Positions 10,059-19,476 are shown, numbered from the stretch's first letter. The stretch: DNA of 64,000 nt from Gemmatimonadota bacterium (GCA_016191225.1 JACPPC010000001.1:186001-250000), one strand, 5' to 3'. Numbers and translations: made by a program. The notes: generated from the letters alone by a model not told the origin.

Positions 10059-11048
10059 TCACGCCTTGCGGCTCACGCGGCCGGAGAGGAACTCGTTCCA
10101 GCGTTTCGGCTGCCCGGCCCCGGGGGCCTTGGCGAGGGCGATCAGCAGGTCCGCCATGTGCTCCACCGTCCAGTCGAAGTACGGCCGGGTGAGGGAGTTG
10201 ATGTCCATGTCGGGGGCCGGGTTCATGAAGTCGATCGCGTACGGCACGCCGTCCTTCACCGCCCACTCGATCGAGTTCATGTCGTAGCCGAGGGCCTGCA
10301 CGAGCCGGCGCGAGTCCTTGATCACCCGCTCCCGAACCCTCGGCGCGAGGAAGGTGTCGCTCACCAGGTACCTGCGCGCCTTGGGGTCGTACTGCATCGG
10401 CAGGATGTGCTCCTGCCCGATGCACATGCAGCGCACGAACTGCTCCCAGTGCACGAACTCCTGCACGATCATCGTCAGGAGCCCCGAGGTGTTGTAGTTC
10501 GCGACCAGTTCGTCGAGCGAGTGGCAGACGTACACCTCCTTCCACCCGCCGCCGTGCGCGTCCTTGAGGATGCACGGCATCCCCACGTGCGCGGCCACCG
10601 CCGCCCAGTCGAGCGGGAAGACGAGGTTGCGCAGCGACTCGTCGTGCTTGATCCCCGGCACGTACTCGCGGTTGGGGAGCACCACCGTCCTGGGCGACAT
10701 GAGCCCGAGCGACGTGGCCAGGGTGGCGCCGAAGAACTTGTCGTCCGCGCTCCACATGAACGGGTTGTTGACCACGGTCACGCCGCGCAGCGTCGCGTGC
10801 TTGAGCCAGGCGCGGTACATCCCCACTTCGTGCGAGATCCGGTCCACGACAACGCTGTAGCCGGTCAGCTCGTCCATCCCCGGCGCGCCGGTCGGGGCGC
10901 CGAGCTTCGGAAAGTCGCACACCACGCCCGCGTCGCGATCGTGGATCGCCTTGATCAGGGCGGGGGGCATCGACCACTCCCGACCGACCACGAGTCCGAC
11001 CTTCTTCACCTCCGCCATCCCGGGGCTCCCACGCAAGTTGGGGCGCAA
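10059..11048 (-). CDS. RimK-like ATP-grasp protein
   Basis: MPCILKDAHGGGWKEVYVC, LTMIVQEFVHWEQFVRCMCIG, VPYAIDFMNPAPDMDI. Confidence 0.8.
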   Translation of the reverse strand: MRPNLRGSPGMAEVKKVGLVVGREWSMPPALIKAIHDRDAGVVCDFPKLGAPTGAPGMDELTGYSVVVDRISHEVGMYRAWLKHATLRGVTVVNNPFMWSADDKFFGATLATSLGLMSPRTVVLPNREYVPGIKHDESLRNLVFPLDWAAVAAHVGMPCILKDAHGGGWKEVYVCHSLDELVANYNTSGLLTMIVQEFVHWEQFVRCMCIGQEHILPMQYDPKARRYLVSDTFLAPRVRERVIKDSRRLVQALGYDMNSIEWAVKDGVPYAIDFMNPAPDMDINSLTRPYFDWTVEHMADLLIALAKAPGAGQPKRWNEFLSGRVSRKA

Positions 11049-11140
11049 TCTACCCGCTCGCGCCTCCCCGTGTCATCCGGAGCGCGGCGACGGACCTGCC
11101 GCTCCCGGGCCGTCGGCGATTCCGCCCCGGGCGACATCCC

Positions 11141-12118
11141 TCACCCCGACGTTCCGTCCCCCCGGATCGCCCGCGGCAGCGGCGCGTCGTCGTCGCGGCG
11201 CATCGGGTGCGCCTCGTGCCCCGGCTCCGCCGCGGGCCCGGCCACCGGCGACGCGGGCCCCTCGTCGCGCACGACGCGGAACACGCCGCTCGGCCGCCCC
11301 GCCTCGGGCACCGGCCCGCCGAACAGGAACGGCAGCACCTTGCGAAACCGGCGCGCCCAGGCGCGCTCGGTGTGCCGCGCCCCGGCGTCCTCGTAGTACG
11401 ACAACGTCTCCCCGGGAACAAAACCGACCTGGCGGAGCAGGTCGCGCATCTGCCGCGTGTCCTCGAGGGCGTCGGGGCCCTCGTGCGTGCCGATGTCGAG
11501 GTGGATGCGCCCTCCCTCCACCGGCTCCGCCTCGCGCACGACGTCGAAGATGCGGCCGTCGGCGAACCAGAGCGCCGGCGAGATCACCCCCGCCGCGCCG
11601 AAGGTCCACGGCGAGCGCAGGAGCGCGTACAGCGAGATCAGCCCGCCCAGCGACGACCCCGCCAGCGCCGTGCATTCCGGCCCGCGCTCGGTGCGCAGCT
11701 TGCGGTCGATCAGCGGCTTCACCGTCTCGACCAGGAAGCCCAGGTAGCGGTCGCCGCCCCCCCCGCCGCGAATCACGTCCCGGTGCGGCGTGTACTCGTA
11801 CAGCCGCCGCGTCCCCATGTTCGGGATCGCGACCACGATCAGTTCCAGCCCCTTGCCGGCGTGGTGCGCCAGCGCCGCCCCCGCCTGCCAGTGGCCGGCG
11901 AAGCTCGTGTGCGGATCGAACACGTTCTGCCCGTCGTGCATGTACAGCACGGGATAGCGCCGATCCGGCTCCCGCTCGTAGCTCGGCGGCAGGTACACCA
12001 CGAGGTCGCGCCGGTTGCGCAGCTGCGGGCTCCAGAGGCCGGGGACGACCTTGAGCGTCGCCGGCACGTCGTGCCGGCGTTCCGACTGCGGAACGGGGTA
12101 GTCGGCCCACTTGCGCAT
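11141..12118 (-). CDS. Alpha/beta hydrolase-fold esterase (esterase D/enterochelin-esterase type)
   Basis: YPVLYMHDGQNVFD, CTALAGSSLGGLISLYALL nucleophile elbow, catalytic-like DAGARHTERAWARR. Confidence 0.87.
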   Translation of the reverse strand: MRKWADYPVPQSERRHDVPATLKVVPGLWSPQLRNRRDLVVYLPPSYEREPDRRYPVLYMHDGQNVFDPHTSFAGHWQAGAALAHHAGKGLELIVVAIPNMGTRRLYEYTPHRDVIRGGGGGDRYLGFLVETVKPLIDRKLRTERGPECTALAGSSLGGLISLYALLRSPWTFGAAGVISPALWFADGRIFDVVREAEPVEGGRIHLDIGTHEGPDALEDTRQMRDLLRQVGFVPGETLSYYEDAGARHTERAWARRFRKVLPFLFGGPVPEAGRPSGVFRVVRDEGPASPVAGPAAEPGHEAHPMRRDDDAPLPRAIRGDGTSG

Positions 12119-12205
12119 GCTGAAGGCTAGTCTCGGCGGCCCGGCGGGAAAAGCACGCCCGCCGGCCCAGTTGCGCGGCGGCGGCGTCCGCCATTCGTTT
12201 CCCGC

Positions 12206-13003
12206 ATGCTCGCTCCGATCCTCCTCGCCGCGGTCGCCGTCCTCTCCGTCCTGTCGGTCGCGCTCGGGGTGAACGTGCTTCGCCTGCAGCGCGCCAAGCG
12301 GCAGGGGGGACTGGGCAAGCCGTGGATCCTGCCGCGGGTCGGCGTCGAGGCGCTCGACCCCGTCTTCCGCATGGACGAGCTCGGCCCGACGCGCGCCACC
12401 GAGGTTCGCTACATCGGACGCGGCGTCCTCCCGGTGCTCGGCGGCACGAGCGACTACGAGACCTGGATCCTGTCCGTCCTCGCCACCCGGGCGACGGCGA
12501 TGTTCGAGTTCGGCACCTGCACCGGCAAGACCGCCTACCTGTGGGCGCGCAACCTTCCCCCCGGTGGGCGGGTCGTGACGCTGACCCTCTCGCCGGAGTC
12601 GATCCGGGAGTACGCGAACGCCTCGGGCGACGACCGCGCGGCCGTGGCGCACGCACTGGAGGAGTCGCGGTTCACGCGCTACCTGTACACGGGCACCGAT
12701 GTCGCGGACCGCATCACGCAGCTCTATGGCGACAGCAAGGCGTTCGACCCGGCGCCGTACGCGGCGCAGTTCGACGTCATCTTCATCGACGGCTCGCATG
12801 CCTACTCGTACGTGCACAGCGACACCGAGAAGGCCCTCCGGATGATCCGGCCCGGCGGCGTGATCCTCTGGCACGACTACACCGGCCCCGACGCGTCGCC
12901 GGACGTCTACCGCGCGCTCAACGAGCTCGCACCGCGCCTCGACCTGCGGCACATCAAGGGCACCACGCTGGTCTTCCACCGCGCCGCGGCGGGCCACGCA
13001 TGA
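12206..13003 (+). CDS. Class I SAM-dependent methyltransferase
   Basis: MFEFGTCTGKTAYLWARN, FDVIFIDGSHAYSYVHSDTEKALRMIRPGGVILWHDY. Confidence 0.85.
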   Translation: MLAPILLAAVAVLSVLSVALGVNVLRLQRAKRQGGLGKPWILPRVGVEALDPVFRMDELGPTRATEVRYIGRGVLPVLGGTSDYETWILSVLATRATAMFEFGTCTGKTAYLWARNLPPGGRVVTLTLSPESIREYANASGDDRAAVAHALEESRFTRYLYTGTDVADRITQLYGDSKAFDPAPYAAQFDVIFIDGSHAYSYVHSDTEKALRMIRPGGVILWHDYTGPDASPDVYRALNELAPRLDLRHIKGTTLVFHRAAAGHA

Positions 13004-13863
13004 GCGGCCGCGGCGCCCTCGCCGGCCTCGCGGCGGCATTCGTCGCCGCCGCCTGCGCCGATTCCTTCGCCGAGCACGTGCCGCTCGGCCCCGACGCGCG
13101 GATCACCGGCGCCCACTTCGAGCGCTCGGGCCAGGAGCCCTGCGCGCCCTGCAACCTCATCGTGCAGCTTGGCGTCGCCGAGGTTCGCGTCACCGGCGGC
13201 GCGGGCATCGCATTCGTGTCCGACGACAGCACCTCGGTGCTCTATACGGCGGTGGGCGGCGCGGGGGGCTTCAAGGGGCTCGGCGAGTCGCTGATGCGCT
13301 GGGACGCCGCCACCGGCAGGAGCGTCCGGCTCGCGTCCGAGTACTACGTGATCGAGCAGGTCAGCCCGTTCGCGCCCGACAGCGGGCGGCCCCTCGTGAT
13401 CGTGAGCATGCGCGAGTTCGGCTCGGGGGTGCGCCACCTGGGGATCGTCGACCCGCTGCGCGGCGAGGTCTTCCGGCTCGAGCGGGCCGCGGTCACGGCG
13501 ATCGACAGTGCGCACGTCGAGATCACCGAGTGGGGCATGGCGGCGAGCTGGAACATCGAGGCCCTCTCCGCCGACAATGGACTGCCGATGGCGCCGCCGT
13601 CGCGCCGGATCCGGTTTCCCCTCGACTCGCTGCGCACCATGCCCGTGCTCACCAACCGGTTCATGGTGTGGGATCCCGACGCCCAGGACGCGGCGCCGTA
13701 CCTGCCCTCCGTGATCGACGCCCGCGGCGCGGGCGACACCAGCTCCTTCCAGCTCGGGCCGCCGCCCAGGATGCCCGCCCTCGGCTCCGGCACGGTGAAG
13801 CGCATCCGCCCCGGCGCCGACTCGCCCGCGAAGCGCGACAGCACGCCGCCGCCGTCACCCTGA
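13000..13863 (+). CDS. Hypothetical secreted/lipoprotein
   Basis: ATGA overlap with upstream gene; N-term MSGRGALAGLAAAFVAAACADS signal/lipobox-like. Confidence 0.65.
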   Translation: MSGRGALAGLAAAFVAAACADSFAEHVPLGPDARITGAHFERSGQEPCAPCNLIVQLGVAEVRVTGGAGIAFVSDDSTSVLYTAVGGAGGFKGLGESLMRWDAATGRSVRLASEYYVIEQVSPFAPDSGRPLVIVSMREFGSGVRHLGIVDPLRGEVFRLERAAVTAIDSAHVEITEWGMAASWNIEALSADNGLPMAPPSRRIRFPLDSLRTMPVLTNRFMVWDPDAQDAAPYLPSVIDARGAGDTSSFQLGPPPRMPALGSGTVKRIRPGADSPAKRDSTPPPSP

Positions 13864-13887
13864 GCGCGGCAACGGCCCCGCCTCTCG

Positions 13888-14349
13888 CTACTTCACGATG
13901 TCCTTCTTCGTGCTGCCGATGATCTCGAGCAGCTCCTGCTTCTCGCGTGCCGCCACCTTGAACTTGTCAAGCGTCGCCACGAAGTGCCCGGCGAAGGCGT
14001 TCCACACCGGCTCCGTGACCTGCATCTCCTCGTGCGCGACCTTCATCGTGCGGCCGATGTAGTGGCACGGCCCGCCCGAGGCCTCGCACAGCTGGTCCAC
14101 GATCAGCTGCCGGATGCGCCTCTTGTCGCGCTCCTCGAGCCCCTTGAAGAACGGCGTGATCCCCGGGTCGGCGAGGATCCGCCCCAGAAAGTCGTCGGTG
14201 ACGGCCGCGATCGCGTTGTACCCGCCGAGGCGGTCGTACAGCGTCACGCCGTCGGCCGTCCCACCGCCCATGCGCCCCGCACAGGCCTGCGCGGCGACCA
14301 GCGCAAGCGCCGCCGCCCCGCGGCGCAACACCGTTCCGGTCATCGACAC
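13888..14349 (-). CDS. Group I truncated hemoglobin with N-terminal export signal
   Basis: TLYDRLGGYNAIAAVTDDFLGRILADPGITPFF, CHYIGRTMKVAHEEMQVTEPVWNAF; N-term VLRRGAAALALVAAQACAG. Confidence 0.88.
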   Translation of the reverse strand: MSMTGTVLRRGAAALALVAAQACAGRMGGGTADGVTLYDRLGGYNAIAAVTDDFLGRILADPGITPFFKGLEERDKRRIRQLIVDQLCEASGGPCHYIGRTMKVAHEEMQVTEPVWNAFAGHFVATLDKFKVAAREKQELLEIIGSTKKDIVK

Positions 14350-14398
14350 GATCTCCCGGCGCCCAGCGGCGCCCTGCGGCCAGTGAGGGGCATGCGCG

Positions 14399-14947
14399 CT
14401 AGTTCGGCGCCGGATAGACGGCGAATGCCTCGATCTCGATCAGCCAGTCCGGGCTCACCAGCTGCGCGACCCCGATCGTCGATCGCGACACCTTGGTCGG
14501 GTTCGCCGCGGTGCCGAAGAACTCGGCGTACGCGGCGAACCATCCCGCAAAGTCGAACTGGCCGCCCTTGTACTTGTCCGGCGCGACGTACACGCGCAGG
14601 TACACCACGTGCCTGAGCGACAGTCCCTTGGCCGCCAGTTGCGCCTCGAGGGCCTTGAGGATCGACCGCCCCTGCGCCTGCGTGTCCCCCCAGCGCTCGC
14701 GTGTCCCCTCGGCGGCCTGCGGGTTGGCCATCGACGGCACCGTGCCCGACGTCCACAGCCAGGCCCGGTTGGCCGGGATCGCGACATTGCTCGAAATCGG
14801 CGACGCCCCCGGCCCGACAAAGGTCACCTCCCCCGGTGCCTGCGCGGCGGCCGTGGCGGCGACGACCAGCGACAGCGCCCCCACGAGGGCGCGGCGCGCC
14901 GGGACGGCGAGGGCGGTCCATGCGGTATTGACGGTCCATTCGATCAC
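14399..14947 (-). CDS. RidA/YjgF-family protein with signal peptide
   Basis: WLWTSGTVPSMANPQAAEGT..DTQAQGRSILKALEAQLAAKGLSLRHVVYLRVYV..IEIEAFAV; hydrophobic N-terminus; likely GTG start. Confidence 0.82.
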   Translation of the reverse strand: MIEWTVNTAWTALAVPARRALVGALSLVVAATAAAQAPGEVTFVGPGASPISSNVAIPANRAWLWTSGTVPSMANPQAAEGTRERWGDTQAQGRSILKALEAQLAAKGLSLRHVVYLRVYVAPDKYKGGQFDFAGWFAAYAEFFGTAANPTKVSRSTIGVAQLVSPDWLIEIEAFAVYPAPN

Positions 14948-15050
14948 GGAACGATCCTCGGGTGAAACGGTGAAGGGCCGGCGTCGCGAGGGGCACCCTG
15001 CCGCTCGCGTGATACGACGCGACCGGCCAGGTCGGATTTCGAGATCGGAT

Positions 15051-16340
15051 TCATGCGTTGGCGGGCTCCGTGTCCTGGGCCACCCGGCCAGCCGGCGTCG
15101 CCGGGGCGCCGGCGGCACGCGCGTTGGCCGGTGTCACGCGGCGATGCTCCCCCGACGTGCGGGCCAGCGGGAGGAGCAGCCGGAACTCCGCCCCACCGCC
15201 CGGCGGGGCGATGTACACCAGGTCGCCTCCCTGCGCGCGGGCGAACTCGCGGGCGATCGCCAGGCCGAGCCCGACGCCGGGACTGTCCGGCAGCACCGAG
15301 CGGCCGCGCGCGAACGGCTCGAACACGCGGTCCCGCTCCTCGGCGGGAAGGCCCGGCCCCTGGTCGCGAACGCCGATCACCAGGCGCTCGTCGTCCTCGC
15401 GCGCGGCCCACAGCTCCACCGACGACGCCTCGGGGGCGTACTTGCCGGCGTTCTCGAGCAGGTTCGACACGATGCGCACCGACAGCACGAGGTCGAACTG
15501 CCCCGCCAGCACGCCGTCCCCCTCGATGCGCACCACCACGCTCCTCCCGCCCATCGCCGGCTCCGCGGCCCGGCGCGCCGCGTCGAGGAGGTCGTCGGCC
15601 GTGTTGAACTCGACGCGCGAGGGGAGGGCGCCCCCCTGGATGCGCGACCAGTCCAGCACGGCGTCCAGCAGCCGGCCGAGCCGGTCGGCCTCGCCCTCGA
15701 TCACCCTCGCGTCGTGGCTCGTGAGGCCGCCCGGACGCCCGGCGAGTGCCTTGATGGCGGTCAGCGGAGTGCGCAGGTCGTGCGACACCGATGCCAGCAG
15801 CGCGCCCTTCAGCCGGTCCGCCTCGCGCAACGCCTCGGCGTGCTGCGCCTCGAGGAGCAGGCGCTCCCGCTCGGCGGCCAGGCGCTCCACCTCGTAGGCG
15901 CGCTGGTTGGCGCGCTCCACCTCGCGCCGCCACCGGCTCACGAGCTCGCTGATCGCGAACGCCACCGTGCCGTAGGCCACCAGGATCAGCCAGTCGAACT
16001 CGCCGAAGTAGTGCGAGGCCATGTACGGCGGCATGATGCCGAAGTGAAACGCGGCGTAGCTCGCCAGCACGAGCAGGAGCCCCAGCGGTTGCCGCCCCCC
16101 CGCCGTCGCTCCCACCACCACCAGCAGGTAGGTCAGCGCCGCGTGCGACGGCCGGATCGTGGCGCTCTCGCTCAGGAACAGCAGCGTCGACACGCCGAAC
16201 AGCGCCGGCCAGAGCACCCACGCCAGCAGCTGCTCGCGCCCTGACGGCTTGACCGGAATGGCGGAAAGGTCGGCGGCCACGGTGCTTGACGGTAATCCCC
16301 GGCGCCCTCCCACGCCACGCGACCGCCGGCCCCCCTTCAA
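15051..16340 (-). CDS. Sensor histidine kinase with DUF4118 (KdpD-like) TM domain
   Basis: SVSHDLRTPLTAIKAL H-box, NLLENAGKYAP, GVGLGLAIAREFARAQGG; TM N-terminus. True start may be internal. Confidence 0.88.
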   Translation of the reverse strand: MKGGRRSRGVGGRRGLPSSTVAADLSAIPVKPSGREQLLAWVLWPALFGVSTLLFLSESATIRPSHAALTYLLVVVGATAGGRQPLGLLLVLASYAAFHFGIMPPYMASHYFGEFDWLILVAYGTVAFAISELVSRWRREVERANQRAYEVERLAAERERLLLEAQHAEALREADRLKGALLASVSHDLRTPLTAIKALAGRPGGLTSHDARVIEGEADRLGRLLDAVLDWSRIQGGALPSRVEFNTADDLLDAARRAAEPAMGGRSVVVRIEGDGVLAGQFDLVLSVRIVSNLLENAGKYAPEASSVELWAAREDDERLVIGVRDQGPGLPAEERDRVFEPFARGRSVLPDSPGVGLGLAIAREFARAQGGDLVYIAPPGGGAEFRLLLPLARTSGEHRRVTPANARAAGAPATPAGRVAQDTEPANA

Positions 16341-16448
16341 ACCCCGTGGCGGAAGTGGGTGTCCGAACCCTCAGCCCCGCCGGCGCCGCACGGCCTCCCT
16401 CGAGGGGCCATCCCCGCCGGCCTCGCCGCATCCCACCCCGAGGTTCGC

Positions 16449-17543
16449 ATGCCGCGCCCGTCCATCCTCCCCCTCCTCGCCCTCCTCGCCGCCCCGGCCC
16501 TCGAAGCCCAGTCGGCCGAGTCGATTGCGCTCAAGGGTGCCGACGTCGCGATCTACAACCTGGCCGGCGTGGTCCGCGTCGAGCGCGGCAGCGGGCGCGA
16601 CGTGAGCGTTGAGGTGCGCCGCGGAGGGAATGACGGCGCCAGGCTCAAGCTCGAGACGGGTGAAGTGCGCGGCCGCCAGGCGCTCCGCATCGTGTACGAC
16701 GCCGACCGAGTCGTGTACCCGAAGCTCGGCCGCTGGTCGAACACGACGATCAACGTGGCCAGCGACGGCACCTTCGGCGACAGCCGGCGCGACAGCGAGG
16801 ACCGGTGGAAGGGCTGGCGTCCGTGGGGTCGTGGCGACCGGGTGCGCATCTCGGGCAACGGCGACGGCATGGAGGCCTGGGCCGACCTCGTGGTGCGCGT
16901 GCCCCAGGGCGTCACCCTGCGCCTCCGGCACGCGGTGGGCGAGGTGCACGCCGACGGCACCGACGGGCGGCTCGACATCGACGTGGCAACGGCGGCCGTG
17001 GACGTGGCCAACACCAAGGGTGCACTGGTGGTCGACGCCGGCTCCGGTGCCGTGAGCGTGACCGGCTCGTCGGGGGAGATCTCGCTCGACCTCGGCTCGG
17101 GCTCCGCGCGCCTGTCGAAGCTCGCCGCCACCGACCTCGCCGTGGACGTCGGCTCGGGCGGGGTCACGGGCGACAACATCTCGGTGAGCGGCCGGTTCTC
17201 GCTCGACGCCGGGTCGGGGAGCTGCGAGCTGACGGCACTCGCCGCGCGCCGGTCCAGGATCGACGTCGGCAGCGGTGGCCTGCGGGCGGAGTTCGCGACC
17301 GACGTCGACGACCTCGACGTCGACGCCGGCTCGGGGTCGGTGACCCTCGGCTTCCCCGACTCGGTGGGCGCCGAAGTCGACATCGAGACGGGAAGCGGCG
17401 GGATCAGCTCCGACTTCGCCGTCCAGGTCAACCGCACCGACCGTCACCGGCTGGTCGGCACCGTGGGCGACGGCAAGGGGCGGATTCACGTCGGTGCCGG
17501 GAGCGGCGGCGTGCGGCTGCGGAAGCTCGGCAACACGAAGTAA
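16449..17543 (+). CDS. DUF4097-type beta-strand repeat secreted protein
   Basis: Signal peptide MPRPSILPLLALLAAPALEAQS, then repeated VDAGSGAVSVTGSSG / LDLGSGSARLS / VDVGSGGVTGDN repeats. Confidence 0.85.
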   Translation: MPRPSILPLLALLAAPALEAQSAESIALKGADVAIYNLAGVVRVERGSGRDVSVEVRRGGNDGARLKLETGEVRGRQALRIVYDADRVVYPKLGRWSNTTINVASDGTFGDSRRDSEDRWKGWRPWGRGDRVRISGNGDGMEAWADLVVRVPQGVTLRLRHAVGEVHADGTDGRLDIDVATAAVDVANTKGALVVDAGSGAVSVTGSSGEISLDLGSGSARLSKLAATDLAVDVGSGGVTGDNISVSGRFSLDAGSGSCELTALAARRSRIDVGSGGLRAEFATDVDDLDVDAGSGSVTLGFPDSVGAEVDIETGSGGISSDFAVQVNRTDRHRLVGTVGDGKGRIHVGAGSGGVRLRKLGNTK

Positions 17544-17566
17544 CCGCGCCGCCCGCCGCCGTCATC

Positions 17567-17705
17567 CTGCGCGCGGCGAAGGATCGTCTTCTTCGCCGTC
17601 TTCCTGCGCGCGGCGAAGGATCGTCTTCTTCGCCGTCTTCCTGCGCGCGGCGAAGGATCGGCTTCTTCGCCGTCTTCCTGCGCGCGGCGAAGGATCGGCT
17701 TCTCC
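17567..17705. repeat. 37-bp tandem repeat, about 3.7 copies (CTGCGCGCGGCGAAGGATCGKCTTCTTCGCCGTCTTC)
   Basis: Units at 17567-17603, 17604-17640, 17641-17677 and partial from 17678; internal CGGCGAAG..CTTCGCCG inverted repeat. Confidence 0.95.
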
Positions 17706-17744
17706 CAGGCTGGCCCTTCGCCTCGATCTGGGCGACCGGGGCGC

Positions 17745-18040
17745 CCTCCCGTCATCCAGCGCGAACGCTACCAGCGCGGCGACGTTGCCCGCCCCGGACA
17801 AGATCACCACGCACTGCGCGCCGTCGGTCGTGCGGCAGGTGACGGGGTTCGCCTCCCGCCCCCGCGCGCAGCGGGTGCGGCCAGCGCGTGGCGCCGGTGC
17901 GCGCGTCGCTGGCGCACGGCACCGTTCCGCCACCGGTGATGAACACGAGCCCGCCGTGCGGGACCGTCCACCTCGCGACCTTCCGGTCGCGGTCGATCGC
18001 GGTGAGCCTACCGTCCGTCGGCTTCACCAGGGGCGGGGCC
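17745..18040 (-). pseudogene. Remnant of PQQ-dependent dehydrogenase C-terminus
   Basis: PPLVKPTDGRLTAIDRDRKVARWTVPHG, GLVFITGGG..SDARTGATRW in one frame, continuing as ANPVTCRTTDGAQCVVILSGAGNVAALVAFALDDG in another; no intact N-terminal domain. Confidence 0.75.
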
Positions 18041-18246
18041 GCCGGCCGCGTGTGGTCGCCGCGCCACGGGTCGGTGCCGGCGGTGACGTCGATGTCGCTC
18101 GCTGGCAGGTCCGCCGGGGACGCGTCGCCGATCGGATCTCGCTCGCACCGGCGTGCCATCGCCAGGGAGTTCCACCGGAAACGCGTCGCCGGTCGTTCCC
18201 TTCGGCGTCCCCCGTCGGATCGTGAACTGCGCCCCGCGCGACGCGC

Positions 18247-19476
18247 TCAAAAGCTCACGCCGAGAAAGGCCCCGAATGTCGTCCCTCCCACCTCCGCGGG
18301 GCCGGCGGGGGCGGTCGCGACCTTGGGAAAGCTCCCGGAAAAACCGAAGCGGTGCTGCAGCTTGAGCTCGACGAACATGCCCGCCGAGAGGGGCTGCTGC
18401 CACGAGGCCAGCGCCCCCCACCCCGCGGCGGTGTTCGAGGCGGTGCCCTCGGCCACGAGGTCGGGGTTCTTGGTCTCGCGCCAGCGCATGGCACTCTGCA
18501 CGTACGACGGCCCCGCGGCGACCCGGAAGCGCGGCCATTCGTAGCCCACGTTCAGTCCGTAGGCCTTGCCACGATAGTTCATGATCGCCCGCCAGCCGAC
18601 CGTCTCGGCCGCGTCGTTGAAGGCGCGCGCCGTCCATTCGTAGTCGCTGAGGTCCGAGTAGCCCTCCAGTGACCAGCCCCCGATCACTCGCAGCCGCAAC
18701 GCGATGGCGCCCCAGGGGGCCTGCCCCGCCTCGGTCGGGTAACCGAGCTCCACCGGCCGAGCGGTGATCGTCGTCCCCGCAGTCCCGACCGTGGTGAACG
18801 ACCCGTCCGCGGGAACGGGGTCGGTCACGACATACCCCGACTGCTGCATCCTGGTCGCGAAGGCGGCGCGCGACGCGGCACGCTGGTACGAGACCAGTCC
18901 CGGCATGAACGACAGCAGCCAGCGCCGCTGCGGGAACTCGGCATTCGACCGGCTCGGGCAGAGGTCTTCCTTGGCTTCGACCTCGCTCTCCGGCGGGAAG
19001 AGGGCGAGCCGCACCAGCTGGTAGCGCTGGCCGTCGAAGGCCCACTTGGCGGCGTAGCGCGCCTGCTCCTCCTGCGTGCGCGCGCCACCGGCCGCGATCC
19101 GCACCGTCAGCATGCCGCCGTGCTCGTAGGCGCCGTCGGTGCAGACGGAGAAGATCGCGTCACGCATCGAGAAGCTCGGCGTCCCGTCCCGGTAGAGCCC
19201 GTTCATGAAGGTGAGCAGCGCCCGCGGCCCGACCACGCTGTCGGTGCCGCGCATCACGAGCGTGGCGCGCGAGTCGATCGCGCCGGCAAGGCCCTCCACC
19301 CTGCCCGTGCGCAGCACCGAGTCGAGGCGGGCCTTCTCGCGCTCCACCCCGGCCTGGATGCCGCGCTCGCCGGGCAGGATCACCTGGCTGCCGGAGTGCG
19401 GCGTGAGGGTGGCACAGCCGCCGCCCAGGACGGCCGACAGCAGCGGGGAAAGCGCGGGAACGAGGCGGAGACGCAT
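18247..19476 (-). CDS. Hypothetical lipoprotein/outer-membrane protein
   Basis: Signal MRLRLVPALSPLLSAVLGGGCATL, mostly beta-rich sequence, terminal Phe (FGAFLGVSF) as in outer-membrane barrels. Confidence 0.65.
   Translation of the reverse strand: MRLRLVPALSPLLSAVLGGGCATLTPHSGSQVILPGERGIQAGVEREKARLDSVLRTGRVEGLAGAIDSRATLVMRGTDSVVGPRALLTFMNGLYRDGTPSFSMRDAIFSVCTDGAYEHGGMLTVRIAAGGARTQEEQARYAAKWAFDGQRYQLVRLALFPPESEVEAKEDLCPSRSNAEFPQRRWLLSFMPGLVSYQRAASRAAFATRMQQSGYVVTDPVPADGSFTTVGTAGTTITARPVELGYPTEAGQAPWGAIALRLRVIGGWSLEGYSDLSDYEWTARAFNDAAETVGWRAIMNYRGKAYGLNVGYEWPRFRVAAGPSYVQSAMRWRETKNPDLVAEGTASNTAAGWGALASWQQPLSAGMFVELKLQHRFGFSGSFPKVATAPAGPAEVGGTTFGAFLGVSF

Noticed and set aside
17567-17705. 37-bp repeats as CRISPR
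   Set aside because: Repeats are back-to-back with no variable spacers and no cas genes nearby.
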